Shown in pieces: positions 18,651-29,569 of a stretch of DNA of 63,421 nt. The first letter of the stretch is position 1; the number at the start of each line of letters is the position of its first letter. A program made the position numbers and the translations under genes. The notes under the pieces were generated by a model. It made no database searches. It was not told the origin of the DNA and was given only the letters and a program-made list of their open reading frames with translations. This stretch comes from Symbiodinium natans (Eukaryota; Sar; Dinophyceae; Suessiales; Symbiodiniaceae), in the NCBI GenBank assembly GCA_905221605.1, contig CAJNDS010002107.1:126001-189421 (forward strand). The letters are read 5' to 3'.

Positions 18651-18725
18651 TTGGGATGTTCCCCCTTATCCTGGAGGTACTAGAATCCCTATTCAGGATT
18701 GCTAGGAGAAGGGGGCACATCCCAA
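18651..18725. mobile_element. Hairpin element, family A (compact)
   Basis: TTGGGATGTTCCCCCTTATCC and GGGGGCACATCCCAA pair; 75 bp, the shortest member. Confidence 0.8.
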
Positions 18726-19120
18726 GCTCAAGGGTTCAAAGTTTTTCCTGTGAGTTTTAGGATTTAGGGTTTAGGGTCCTTTAGGGTTTAGGGTTTAGGG
18801 TTTAGGGTTTAGGGTTTAGGGTTTAGGGTTTAGGGTTTAGGGGCAACGTGCGAGCTTCCTTCAGAAGCTTCTGAGGGTTTCGGCGAACCAGCCGCGGCTT
18901 GTCCTAGGTTCAGTTGCTAGGCCCAACCCCGAAACAACCTTGAACTTGAAACCTGATGAAGGGTTTAGGGTTTAGGGTTTAGGGTTGATTAGGGTTTAGG
19001 GTTTAGGGTTTAGGGTGTAGGGTACCAGGATGTCCCGTGTTGTGGGATGTTCCGTGTTGTCGGCAGAGGCTCTTAGGGTTTTTTATCGTTTCAGGCTTTA
19101 GCGTCTGATCTGAGCTTAGC

Positions 19121-19215
19121 AGCTATATCCCCCTTGGGATTTTTTTTGTTATATGAAACCCAAGAGGATATTTAAAACACATTATTTTTAATAAGGTTCT
19201 AAGGGGAGTATATGC
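19121..19215. mobile_element. Hairpin element, family F
   Basis: TATATCCCCCTTGGGA and TTCTAAGGGGAGTATA ends; shares AAACCCAAGAGGATATT with 17146-17253. Confidence 0.7.
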
Positions 19216-19335
19216 AGCTTGGCCCATGCGGTTTCGGGAAGCAGCCACGGCCCCGTGGGGGATGATTTTCCCAGAGCCTGCACGGAAGGAGCACGTACGA
19301 AGGAAAAGCGTGCCAACCCTTTCGCGTTGCTCTAA
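19216..19335 (+). CDS. Exon-like segment conserved in unit B
   Basis: Reads AWPMRFREAATAPWGDDFP... to TAA. Its later part (TKEKRANPF) has a counterpart in unit B at about 28520 (TKGKEKARPIF) in the same frame. It begins at the edge of the family F element. Family unknown. Confidence 0.45.
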   Translation, partial: SLAHAVSGSSHGPVGDDFPRACTEGARTKEKRANPFALL

Positions 19336-19465
19336 GCCGAAGGAGGGCGTTTAGGGTGGAAGGGGAGGGAGGGATTAGGAGTTGTGGTTGGCGGTCCAGC
19401 ACGGAGCTGTAACTTACAGCTCCGAGGCCCTGAAAACCCTAAACCCTAAAACCTAAACCCTGGGA

Positions 19466-19564
19466 CCCTAAACCCTAAACCCTAAACCCTAAACCCTAAA
19501 CCCTAAACCCTAAACCCTAAACCCTAAACCCTAAACCCTAAACCCTAAACCCTAAACCCTAAAC
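19466..19564 (-). repeat. CCCTAAA array
   Basis: About 14 perfect units ending 4 bases before an acceptor-like cgcag. The unit B equivalent at 28680 has no array here. Confidence 0.95.
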
Positions 19565-19567
19565 GCA

Positions 19568-19624
19568 GACTTTGCTGATGTGATCGGGGCTGACGTCTGG
19601 TCAACATGGCAGCATCCCGTCTAG
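19568..19624 (+). CDS. Exon-like segment conserved in unit B
   Basis: Reads DFADVIGADVWSTWQHP; unit B (about 28700-28757) reads SASVIGGDAQSTWQHP. The conserved frame across copies is good evidence for coding. Family unknown. Confidence 0.55.
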   Translation, partial: DFADVIGADVWSTWQHPV

Positions 19625-20021
19625 GGCTAGTCGCATGGTTCCTCAATACCTGGGTCTTGGAGTACTATACTTTAATACTTTTTTTGGTTCTGGGTTCCTA
19701 TTATAGCTACTTATACCTAAAACGTATATTCTTTTTTTTCCAGGGTCTACTCCAAAGCTAAGATACGGTCCCTTACCTCCGTCAAAGAGTTCTGAAGGAG
19801 GGGCCCTTGGTTGTTGTAGGTTAACTAAGGGGTAGGCCTTAATCCTAAGGGAACATGTGACTAACCCAAGAACCTTGTGGAAGCATTTGGCATTATCTGT
19901 AAGAAGATATTGCCCAGACCCCGGGGGTCTGCAGTCTACGGTTCGTGAAGAGTGAGAGAACCTCTCCATGGTTGGCATCCGCATTGTGCCCCCTTGGTTG
20001 TGCTTCTTGGTAACTCTGTAG

Positions 20022-20228
20022 TTTGGGGTTGAGGTGGAGGTCGCACTTCTCTGCTCAAAAAGATACGGAGGCTTGATTGAGGTGCCGTCTTCGGATGATT
20101 CAGCCGTTCTTGACGTTGCAGGCATCCAGAAAATTCTTGTGAACAGCAGGCGCTGCATTGGAAATATGGCCCTCTCTCGCCCAGCATATTTTCTCAGGCA
20201 CCGCTGGCGCGTCGCGTGCTTCTCTTAA
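20022..20228 (+). CDS. Coding segment at the end of unit A
   Basis: About 67 codons (VEVEVALLCSKRYGGLIEV...; later RRCIGNMALSRPAYF) to TAA. The unit B equivalent (29215-29305) has frame-breaking changes. Family unknown. Confidence 0.5.
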   Translation, partial: FGVEVEVALLCSKRYGGLIEVPSSDDSAVLDVAGIQKILVNSRRCIGNMALSRPAYFLRHRWRVACFS

Positions 20229-20435
20229 AGGCACAATAGACCTACTCTCCAGCGCGTGCTCGAAGCAGGACTATGACCGACAGCCACGCTCTAAACTCTT
20301 ACCCCGAAGCTCTGGCGGGTCGTGATAGTTTTTACGCCGCCCCAACGCCCTAGTTTTCACTACGAGTCCTTAAAGCCTAGCAGCCCACAAGTCAAACACA
20401 GGCAGCTCGAAGCTACGAAAGCGTCCAGGGTGTAA

Positions 20436-20550
20436 CATAGGGGCCGGAATATTTATGAATAGTATTCCCTTATGGTCGATTTCATTATACCCTAATAGCC
20501 CCAAAACACTATTCTAATTATTCAGGCCCATTTTTTAGGGTCCGGGTTAG
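20436..20550. mobile_element. Hairpin-like element, family H
   Basis: ATAGGGGCCGGAATATTTATGAATAGTATTCCC at the left and ACTATTCTAATTATTCAGGCCC at the right are imperfect inverted repeats. Relatives at 16610-16692 and 27075-27195. It occupies the place where unit A carries a family B element. Confidence 0.5.
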
Positions 20551-21299
20551 AATTTTCACACTGAAGGACTGAGTGCCATTGCGACATCAAGTGGCCCTAC
20601 CGCGCCCAGAGCCCAACCTTGCTGTGGCATTTAGGGTTTAGGGGTTTAGGGGTTTAGGGTTTAGGGTTTAGGGTTTTGGGTTTAGGGTTAGGGTTTCGGG
20701 TTTAGGGTTTAGGGGTTCATTCCCTAGCCTTGGCCCCGTTATTAAGGTCACAAGGGGTTGATCGAAACCCGAAGACCGAAATTTTAACCTGGGCCTTTGT
20801 ATTTGACCCTAAACCCTAAACCCTAAACCCTAAACCCTAAACTCTAAACCCTAAACCCCAAACCCTAAATCCTAAACCCTAAACCCTAAGCCGTCAAGAC
20901 GAAATAAAAAGAAATTGTATGTGGTATCATCCTGAATTTCCAAGTTATTTGTCTAAAACGCCATTTACTTACTCGGCCACCCTCCCCCCTTTTTACCCAT
21001 CGGGGCAAGAAATGAAACTTTCGTTAAACTTTTCGTTCAAAACGACGTTTCGTTCAAGATGTTATTGGGACCCAAACCCTAAACCCTAAACCCTGAACCC
21101 TAAACCCTAAACCCTAAACCCTAAACCCTAAACCCTAAACCCTAAACCCTAAACCCTATACAATTTCTATAAACCCTAAGACCGCAATCCTCCTAGGCCT
21201 TTGGACTTGTTGCAGCTGCTCGCGTGACAGGCTGACCTGAACACTTCCTCTACTTGGGGGCGAACCCTAGACCCCAAACCCTAAACCATCCTTCTGCAG

Positions 21300-21371
21300 T
21301 CTGCCCCCGCAGTGCGTGGCCTTGGTGGCAAAGAGAACAAAGAGAACCGGGCAAACATGCAGCATTCTTAA
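21300..21371 (+). CDS. Exon-like segment, lysine/asparagine-rich
   Basis: Follows ccttctgcag; reads SAPAVRGLGGKENKENRANM.. to TAA. Family unknown. Confidence 0.4.
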   Translation, partial: SAPAVRGLGGKENKENRANMQHS

Positions 21372-22548
21372 AATGTTCAACATACCCCTTGGGCATGCCC
21401 TCAAAAGAAATCGAGGGGTATGGGAATATCCTCCCTTAAACTCCCTTATGGTTTCCTTTTATCGGTTAAGGGGTATGGGTTTGGGGTGTGGTGAATTCTT
21501 CTTAGAAATATGGAACCTTCCTCTGCTCAAATATAGAGTTTGGGTTGTATATCATATTGGGATAGTTGAAAGGTACACCTAGTACAGCCAGTACACCCAG
21601 TACACCCAGAACACCTAGTACACTCTAGACCCTAGACCCTAGACCCTAGACCCTAAACCCCCCTAAACCCTAAACCCTAAACCCTAAACCCTAAACCCCA
21701 AACCCTAAACCCTAAACCCTCGCAACCCTCAATCCTCGCGTGCGCCTCCGGAGTTAGCCCTGAATCGCTCCACGGGTGCGCGGGCGGAGCCTCAGGGTTT
21801 AGGGTTTAGGGTTTAGGGTTTAGGGTTTAGGGTTTGGGGTGTGGGGTGTGGGGTGTGGGGTTTGGGATGTAGGGTTTGGGGATTTAGGGTTTGGGGTTTA
21901 ATTAGGGTTTAGGGTTTGGGATTTAGGGTTTTAGGGTTTAGGGTGTAGGGCACTAGTCCCTTCGCTGCATCGTTTTCCGTTCACTGGTCCTCGAATTAGG
22001 GGTTGACTTGGCAGGAGTCCCGGCAAGCTTCTCCGAGCGGTCTGGGTTGAAGTATAAGGAGCGACCCCTAGAAGGGAATTCTCCTATACGACCCTTATGT
22101 ACACCTTAGATAGTCCACATATACCTAGCCCTAAATAACCCCTAAAGAACATCCCCTTAAGGGTCCCCTTGAGAAAGGGTTTTACCCTGCAAGACCATTT
22201 GCGTGCTTGGGAGTGACCCGGGTTTAGGGTTTAGGGTTTTAGGGTTTAGGGTGTAGGGTTTAGGGTTTAGGGTTTAGGGTTTAGGGTAGGGTTTGGGGTT
22301 TGGGGTTTAGGGTTTAGGGGGTTCAGGGTTTTCAAGGGTTCAGCAGCCCAGCTCAAGAAGAGCATGACGCTTAACTCCCCCTGAAGGTTTCAGGCCTTAG
22401 CGTGTAACGGCCTTGGGCTCCTGGAATCTTAGACAGAGAGCCAGACATTGAAAATCCCCCCCCCTCCCCCATCCTAGTGCAGCCAGGCTCAGACTGCTTC
22501 ATAGCTTTGTCACGCGGTCCTTTCCCAACGGAGCCAGCGAAGGCGGTA

Positions 22549-23253
22549 ATGGACTACGGCCGGGTCGACAATGACTCGTTCACCACGGTGATGATCCGCC
22601 GGCTGCCTGTGGAAATGACGCCCGTCAAACTCGTTGCCATGATCAACGTGATGGTCCCAGGCAAGTTCGATTTCATCTACATGCCGTATGACCGCCGCAA
22701 GAATGTCAACATCTCCCTTGCCTTCATCAACCTCACGGACAGTAGCAGCGCCAAGGGGCTGTGCGGTTACATCAACGATCTCAATGCTTGTAGGCAATGG
22801 AGCTTGGTGGCTTGCGAAAGCAGCGTGCAGAGCCTCAGCTTCAACATGGCCTACTACGTCGCGCGCTTTGGCCGGAGCGCCATCCACGACCCACATGCGC
22901 CCTGGGTCTTCAAGGACCGAAAGCGTGTGACGAGGTCTGTACTCACCAGGGTCTATGGATCCATACCCCAATGGGTGTACGAGGAGGCACAGAACTTCGT
23001 GCGGGCTGAGAAGGACGACAACAGCAGCAAAGGCGTCCGTCGGCGCGCCAGAGGCCTCGTGTGGAAGCCAATCTTTTTGAGCTCAAGCGGAGAAGAAGGT
23101 GTGGGGCCGGGTGAGTGTGATTCTGCTCGTGAGACACCCTTGCCCAGCATCAGGGATCACATCATCGTGCGCTGTCACCCTGACTTGCTTCTCCATAACG
23201 GCTTGGCTGAGCAGCTTCTTGTGGAGCACGGCGAGCTCCTCATCAGCTGCTGA
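22549..23253 (+). CDS. Mei2-like RNA-binding protein, copy B
   Basis: 234 aa from ATG at 22549; the frame is open upstream to 22477. Same Mei2-type RRM as copy A (TTVMIRRLPVEM, KFDFIYMPYDRR, LAFINLTD). Differences from copy A cluster in a few places: the MMDMV/MINVM region, the loop after the SSAK helix, residues after VARFG, and the helix after VTRS. The last roughly 170 nt and two central blocks are identical, which suggests recent gene conversion or selection. By eye amino-acid changing codons (about 17) outnumber silent ones (about 10). Flanks differ in arrays. Expected to bind RNA; targets unknown. Confidence 0.8.
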   Translation: MDYGRVDNDSFTTVMIRRLPVEMTPVKLVAMINVMVPGKFDFIYMPYDRRKNVNISLAFINLTDSSSAKGLCGYINDLNACRQWSLVACESSVQSLSFNMAYYVARFGRSAIHDPHAPWVFKDRKRVTRSVLTRVYGSIPQWVYEEAQNFVRAEKDDNSSKGVRRRARGLVWKPIFLSSSGEEGVGPGECDSARETPLPSIRDHIIVRCHPDLLLHNGLAEQLLVEHGELLISC

Positions 23254-23602
23254 GTATTCTGATTCTGATTCCGCCTTCCATGTGAAGTAGTCTCAAGAAA
23301 CCCATATGTAGGTGATGCCCAATGCGCCCTCTCCCGATCCCTGCGTTGTGATCGCAGGTTTAGGGTTTAGGGTTTAGGGTTTAGGCTTTAGGGTTTAGGG
23401 TTTAGGGGCAGTATACTGCAGTACCATGCAGGGCCCCGTAGTTGCTTCAGGGCCGATGGCTAGCACGCAGAGGGCATCTTAAGCATCCGAAGTATCCTGC
23501 CTGTTTCTTCATAAACCCTAAACCCTTAACCCTAAACCCGAAACCCTAAACCCTAAACCCTAAACTTCATTCACACCACCCTCAGAAAATACACAGCTCA
23601 GC

Positions 23603-24030
23603 ATTTTCTGAAGGAACCCTAAGCCCTAAGCCCTAAGCCCTAAACCTTAAACCCTAAACCCTAAGCCCTAAGCCCTAAGCCCTAAGCCCTCAACCCTAAG
23701 CCCTAAGCCCTAAGCCCTAAGCCCTGAACCCTAAGCCCTAAGCCCTAAGCCCTGAACCCTAAGCCCTGAGCCCTAAGCCCTAAGCCCTAAGCCCCAAGCC
23801 CTGAACCCTAAGCCCTAAACCCCAACTCATCCTAGTGGTTAAGCTGCGAAGTAGTCGGAGATCAGGGAGCCCGCGGTCCAATGAGAAGCGGGCTGGTACC
23901 TTCCGATGAAGCCCTAAGCCCTAAGCCCTAAGCCCTAAGCCCTAAGCCCTAAGCCCTAAGCCCTAAGCCCTAAGCCCTAAGCCCTAAACCCTAAACCCTA
24001 AACCCTAAACCCTAAACCCCAACTCATCTT
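23603..24030 (-). repeat. CCCTAAG variant array, interrupted
   Basis: Two blocks of CCCTAAG (CTTAGGG on the other strand) with sparse CCCTGAA and CCCTAAA, split at about 23825-23910 by an 85-bp copy of the repeated AAGTAGTCGGAGATCAGGGAGC phrase. Confidence 0.95.
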
Positions 24031-24663
24031 AGTCCAACGTACCCTCCGATGCAGGAGCAGGCAGGGATGTAGGTTTTTTGTGCCTACCGATTGAGGGACT
24101 CGCCTCTCAATGCAGCTTTTTGTTCCCAGTTGTCGCCAGCCGCTTCATTGGCCAAGTGAAATTGAAGATAGCCGGGTGCAATGAGGAGCCTAAAGCATTT
24201 CGAAGATGATACATGACCTGAAATACCCATTCTGATGAAATATGAAACCAACTAGCTGTAGAAGCCAAAGCGGCAACTGGATTTGGCGTGGCCCGACGTT
24301 TCAAATTCCTCCTACTGCCGCCTGACAGATGAGACGCACCATCTCCGCTTCTCGTGCAAAGCCAGAAGTCACATGCATGTGGCGTCCGCGGCGCGTTTCA
24401 GTTTCAAGCTGCTCGGGCTCACAACACGGGTTGAGAGGTTGGGCCCATTCCAAGCCTTTCCCGATTGTGATCGCACTACACGGAACTTTTTGCTAGGGCT
24501 TCTCAGCAGCCCTGACGGGAAATCAGCTTTGTGGTTCAGCAGCGAAGTAGTCGAAGATCAGGGAGCTGGGAGGTTCAATATTAAGCGGTACGTGCCTCCA
24601 TCTGCCGCAGGAACATGCCAGGAATGTAGTTTTGTTGCGCCTACCCCACATTGACCGAACTCT

Positions 24664-25366
24664 GCGGTTTTTGGCCTCAGCAGAGCCGCTCAGTTCAAGC
24701 AGGTCGATTTTACGAAGTGCTTTTGCAACCAGAGCTCAAACGCCCTTGACAGTGCAGCAGCGGGGTGTGGGGCTAGGCGGTGAATTTCAACGACCACCAC
24801 AGTTGTCCAAGACGCCTGTACAGCAACTGTCGAACTTTTTGCTCCCAGGGGTCTGCTTGTCGTCAGCCGCTTGGCCAGGCGGAATTGAAGATAGCTGCAA
24901 AATAGAAGAGTTTAAAGAGGTTTAGGGTTTAGGGTATAGGGTTTGCAGCATCATAAATCACCCAAGAAGCTCATTCTGATGACAGATGCCCTCTAACATT
25001 GGCCTGTTGGCTGAAGAAGCATGAGCCCGGGCAGGTGCGAACAAAGCTGCCTGCAAAGTGATCTCGCTCCACTCGGATTGCACCTCCACGAATCTTATGA
25101 CGCCACTTTTTTAACAGGACGATCCGTGGTGGACACGCGAAGACGCGTTCATCTAAACCCTAAACCCTAAACCCTAAACCCTAAACCCTAAACCCTAAAC
25201 CTTAAACCCTAAACCCTAAACCCTAATCCCTAAACCCTAAACCCTAAGATGGTGAAGAGTGGCCAGGCCCCTGAGCCGACTCGAAAAAGCAAGCCGAGGG
25301 GTCTCTTTGTCATAGTTGGGTCGGTTTAGGGTTTAGGGTTAAGGGTTTAGGGTTTAGGGTTTAGGC
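24664..25366. repeat. 703-bp tandem repeat, first copy
   Basis: Starts GCGGTTTTTGGCCTCAGCAG. Nearly identical to 25367-26020; differences include one base at GTTTAAAGAGG/GCTTAAAGAGG, AGACGCG/AACGCG, and array length. It contains an internal CCCTAAA array (about 25155-25250). An 84-97 codon open frame at its start is present in both copies, but it may be repeat sequence. Confidence 0.9.
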
Positions 25367-26020
25367 GGTTTTTGGCCTCAGCAGAGCCGCTCAGTTCAAG
25401 CAGGTCGATTTTACGAAGTGCTTTTGCAACCAGAGCTCAAACGCCCTTGACAGTGCAGCAGCGGGGTGTGGGGCTAGGCGGTGAATTTCAACGACCACCA
25501 CAGTTGTCCAAGACGCCTGTACAGCAACTGTCGAACTTTTTGCTCCCAGGGGTCTGCTTGTCGTCAGCCGCTTGGCCAGGCGGAATTGAAGATAGCTGCA
25601 AAATAGAAGAGCTTAAAGAGGTTTAGGGTTTAGGGTATAGGGTTTGCAGCATCATAAATCACCCAAGAAGCTCATTCTGATGACAGATGCCCTCTAACAT
25701 TGGCCTGTTGGCTGAAGAAGCATGAGCCCGGGCAGGTGCGAACAAAGCTGCCTGCAAAGTGATCTCGCTCCACTCGGATTGCACCTCCACGAATCTTATG
25801 ACGCCATTTTTTTAACAGGACGATCCGTGGTGGACACGCGAAACGCGTTCATCTAAACCCTAAACCCTAAACCCTAAACCCTAAACCCTAAACCCTAAAC
25901 CCTAAACCCTAAACCCTAAACCCTAAACCCTAAACCCTAAGATGGTGAAGAGTGGCCAGGCCCCTGAGCCGACTCGAAAAAGCAAGCCGAGGAGTCTCTT
26001 TGTCATAGTTGGGTCGGTTT
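25367..26020. repeat. 703-bp tandem repeat, second copy
   Basis: See first copy. The internal CCCTAAA array (25856-25940) lacks the irregular units (CCTTAAA, CCCTAAT) of the first copy, so arrays mutate or homogenise faster than the unique sequence. Confidence 0.9.
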
Positions 26021-26465
26021 AGGGTTTAGGGTTTAGGGTTTAGGGTTTAGGGTTTAGGGTTTAGGGTTTAGGGTTTACATTTTTAAGGGTACTAAAAGCC
26101 AATGAGGAATATAGATTTAAGTTTTGAATACTATCCCAACCATGAACAGGGGCAGGCCCCCCCTGAGGGAGATTTGCATAAAGAGGATTTAGCAGCTTGG
26201 GAATCTATTCTCAGAGGGTTTTAAGGGCCCTCCTGGAACAAGTGATAGTAGTTAGGAGTCTTTTTCAGAGTTTTTTTTGGGGGGGGGCCATCCAAACCCT
26301 AAACCCTAAACCCTAAACCCTAAACCCTAAACCCTAAACCCTAAACCCTAAACCCTAAACCGTAATCCTAGAGCTAACGCGCGCGCCCTGATTTATAAGA
26401 TGGTTGCTGGGCGGCCTGAAGAGGTTCAAGCTCCAAGCCAGCCATAAATTCTTGTTAAGCCTTAA

Positions 26466-26644
26466 GTTGGGGATGTTCCCCCTTCTACAAACAGTCCTGA
26501 ATGGGGGTTCTAGTAGGTGGTACGATAATGCAAATTTAGGACCGTTAGTGTGAGGGGGAACAACCCTGAACCCTAAACCCTAAACCCTAAACCCTAAACC
26601 CTAAACCCTAAACCCTAAACCCTAAACCCGGGGAACATCCCAAA
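26466..26644. mobile_element. Hairpin element, family A, interrupted by CCCTAAA array with duplicated target
   Basis: Left arm TTGGGGATGTTCCCCCTTCT; right arm ends GGGGAACATCCCAAA. Within the right arm a CCCTAAA array (26563-26629) is flanked by GGGGAACA at 26555-26562 and again at 26630-26637, an 8-bp direct repeat. Restoring one copy gives a normal family A arm. Confidence 0.8.
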
Positions 26645-27384
26645 CCTTCAGGAGGGTTCAGAAGTGGGGGGGGGGGTTGTTTGGAGCAGCTTTGTGCTGA
26701 CCTCGTCCAAGCAATGTGATTTTGAAGTTTTTTTTGCCCTGATCAGATTCGCGTTCAGGGCTTAGGGTTTAGGGTTTAGGGTTTAGGGTTCAGGGTTTAG
26801 GATCTCCGAAATTTACCTTGTTGATCACCCTAAACCCGAAACCCTAAACCCTAAACCCTAAACCCTTGTAGGTTTTAGGTTTTTTCCTGGTTGAATTTTG
26901 AAGGGGTTCGAAGAGCACCAGGAAAGGGGTGGTCCTAAGCAGCTCCCTGAACCCCAAAGCGTCACTTTGAAAGGAGCGCCGCCGTTCCCATGCGTGAGCT
27001 TCTGCACCAACCACGTGGGCCACGGGCGAATAGCGGCTATGTGATGTCGCCGGCGTGTCTTCGTGTCGGCATCGGTCAGAATACTTATTAGTAGTATCCC
27101 CTTGTGTTCCCTTCATACTTATACTTATACTATAATACCCCCCCCCCCCACCGACCAAAAAAAACCACTATTCTAATTATTAAGGCCCCTATATTCAAAA
27201 CCCTAAGCCCTAAACCCTAAACCCCAAACCTTAAGCCCTAAACCCTGACAGGCCCTGTTGCTCCTGACAAGGACAGCGAGGACACACTGGCAACCTAAAC
27301 CCTAAACCCTGAACCCTACACCCTCAACCCTCAACCCTAAACCCTAAACCCTTAACCCTGAGCTTGGTCAGGGGGAGGGTTAAG

Positions 27385-27530
27385 GTTTAGGGTTTAGGGT
27401 TTAGGGTTTAGGGTTTAGGGTTTAGGGTTTAGGGTTTAGGGTTTAGGGTTTAGGGTTTAGGGTTTAGGGTTTAGGGTTTAGGATTTAGGGTTTAGGGTTT
27501 AGGGTTTAGGGTTTAGGGTTTAGGGTTTAG
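27385..27530 (+). repeat. TTTAGGG array
   Basis: About 20 units with one ATTTAGG variant. It lies between two short pieces that share AGTGTGTCCTCGC in inverted form (27268 and 27580), so it may be the loop of a larger inverted repeat. Confidence 0.95.
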
Positions 27531-27709
27531 GGCACTGTCACTTCTTCGGTTAGATTCTGAAGTGACGGAGTTGCCAGTGTGTCCTCGCTTTCCTTGTCAT
27601 GGGCAACAGAGCCTATCCGGGTTTAGGGTTTAGGGTTCAAGGTTTGGGGATTAGGGTTTAGGGCTTGGGGTTTAAAAATAGTCCCCTCCCTCCTCCCCCT
27701 TCCGCCTCC

Positions 27710-27985
27710 CCTAAACCCTAAACCCTAAACCCTAAACCCTAAACCCTAAACCCTAAACCCTAAAGCCTAAAGCCTAAACCCTAAAGCCTAAACCCTAAAC
27801 CTGAAAAAACCCTAAACCTCAACCCTAAACCCTAAACCCTGCACCCTAAACCCTAAACCCTAAACCCTAAACCCTAAACCCTAAACCCTAAACCCTAAAC
27901 CCTAAACCCTAACCCTAAACCCTGAACCCTGAACCCTGAACCCTGAACCCTAAACCCTAAACCCTAAACCCTAAACCCTAAACCC
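27710..27985 (-). repeat. CCCTAAA array, mixed variants
   Basis: CCCTAAA with CCCTAAAG, CCCTGAA and AAAACCC variants. Confidence 0.95.
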
Positions 27986-28117
27986 TTCCCCCCCCCTCCT
28001 ACGGATAGTGGTACCCTGTTTCCTTTCTTGGGGTCAAGGTTGCCTTATAAAACTTTAGGGTTTAGGGTTTAGGGTTTAGGGCCCCCAAAACAGGGTACCC
28101 GTGTTGGAATAGGTCAC

Positions 28118-28256
28118 TTTGGGATGTTCCCCCTTATAGCGACAGTCCTTAACTAGGAATCATACTACCCCCCCCCCCCCCCCCCCCCCCCCCCCCATGC
28201 AAAACCCTATTAAGGGCCCTTAGTATTGAGGGCCCTCAGTATAAGAGGGAACATCT
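28118..28256. mobile_element. Hairpin element, family A, with poly-C in the centre
   Basis: TTTGGGATGTTCCCCCTTATA and TATAAGAGGGAACATC arms flank a C27 run (28169-28195). Confidence 0.7.
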
Positions 28257-28785
28257 AGAGCCTAAATCCGAAACCCTAAACCCTAAATCCTCAACCCTTA
28301 ACCTAGATGGCAAGAGATGGCAAGAGGAAGCGGAGACGTAGTAGTGAAACATTTGAAATTGTACATCGCCCCGACATGTTACCCTGCGGCGCGGCTGGAC
28401 TGCTTGGCGGGTGGCAAAAAAACCCTTCACCCCTAAACCCCTAACCCCTAAACCCAATCCCTGGGGAACATCCCAAGGGATTACCGGGCTGCCAAGCCCG
28501 AGAGCATGCGCAGAAGGACCAAGGGCAAAGAAAAGGCGCGCCCAATCTTTCACGTTAAGCCCCAAACCCTAAACCCTAAGGCTCTAAGATTAGGGCTTTT
28601 TGGGGGGGGGGCGGATTCTGTGGGATGGGTTGAGGTTTGTGGTGGCCCAGTAGGGAGTTGTAACCCGAACCCCTGAAAACCTTACAGCCTAAGTCAGACA
28701 GGTTCTGCTAGTGTGATCGGAGGTGACGCCCAGTCAACTTGGCAGCACCCTAGTGGATGCTGCAAGCACTTACTTCTAGAATCCC

Positions 28786-28915
28786 TAAACCCTAAACCGT
28801 AAACCCTAAACCCTAAACCCTAAACCCTAAACCCTAAACCCTAAACCCTAAACCCTAAACCCTAAACTCTAAACTCTAAACTCTAAACCCTAAACCCTAA
28901 ACCCTAAACCCTAAC
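28786..28915 (-). repeat. CCCTAAA array
   Basis: Includes three CTCTAAA units. It is absent at the aligned point of unit A. Confidence 0.95.
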
Positions 28916-29309
28916 CAAATTCTTAAACAATCAAAAAACAGCAGAAACAACAGCAGAACCCAGGGTAGTGTGACGGGTGGGCCACTGGGGCTAAACCTCT
29001 CCGTGCTTGGCATCCGCGTTGTGCTCCTTTGGATGAGATCCAAGCCCATATCCTGCCCGCCAATCTCGAGCTGCAACCAAGAAGGGTTTCTGGTTTAGGG
29101 TTTAGGGTTTAGGGTTTAGGGTTTAGGGTTTAGGGTTCAGGGTTCACGGTTTAGGGTTTAGGGCTTAGGGCTTAGGTTTTAGGAGGGCGACCTTTAGGTC
29201 CCTTTAGCGGCTTTTGGGATTGAGGTCGCAAGTTTCTGCTCAAAACAGCTGCCGGGCCTTGAAGATTTAAGTTTCTGACGGATGAATCCGGCGTTGCTGA
29301 CCTGGCCAC

Positions 29310-29418
29310 CTAAACCCTAAACCCTAAACCCTAAACCCTAAACCCTAAACCCTAAACCCTAAACCCTAAACCCTAAACCCTAAACCCTAAACCCTAAACC
29401 CTAAACCCTAAACCCTAT
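29310..29418 (-). repeat. CCCTAAA array at the end of unit B
   Basis: Fifteen perfect units immediately after the last sequence alignable with unit A. Confidence 0.95.
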
Positions 29419-29431
29419 AGGTTATAGGGCT

Positions 29432-29503
29432 TGCTGTGCGACAGGTGGCGCAGCCTTGGAAGTATCGCCCATCTCCGGCCTTGCTTTTTTTATAGGGTGT
29501 TTA
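29432..29503 (+). CDS. Exon-like segment
   Basis: Reads VIGLAVRQVAQPWKYRPSPA.. to TAG. Starts at the array edge. Family unknown. Confidence 0.4.
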
Positions 29504-29569
29504 GGGGGGGAGGGGTTCAAGGGGGGTTTAGGGTTTCCTAAGGCCAAGCTTTCCCTTTTGGGTACATAC

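Larger units (their letters stand above)
20223..29310. repeat. Unit B of tandem segmental duplication
   Basis: Collinear with 10804-20120. Anchors: 20225 with 10806, 20595 with 11245, 22566 with 12205 (Mei2-like), 24545 with 14355, 24985 with 15150, 26957 with 16362, 28700 with 19570, 29003 with 19955, 29215 with 20025. Repeats between anchors differ, so total length varies. Confidence 0.75.

Noticed and set aside
24632-25626. Two 84-97 codon ORFs in the 703-bp duplication as a gene family
   Set aside because: They are the same sequence duplicated; the ORF ends in TTTAGGG and related text recurs at 14600-14900 without an open frame, so coding is not supported.
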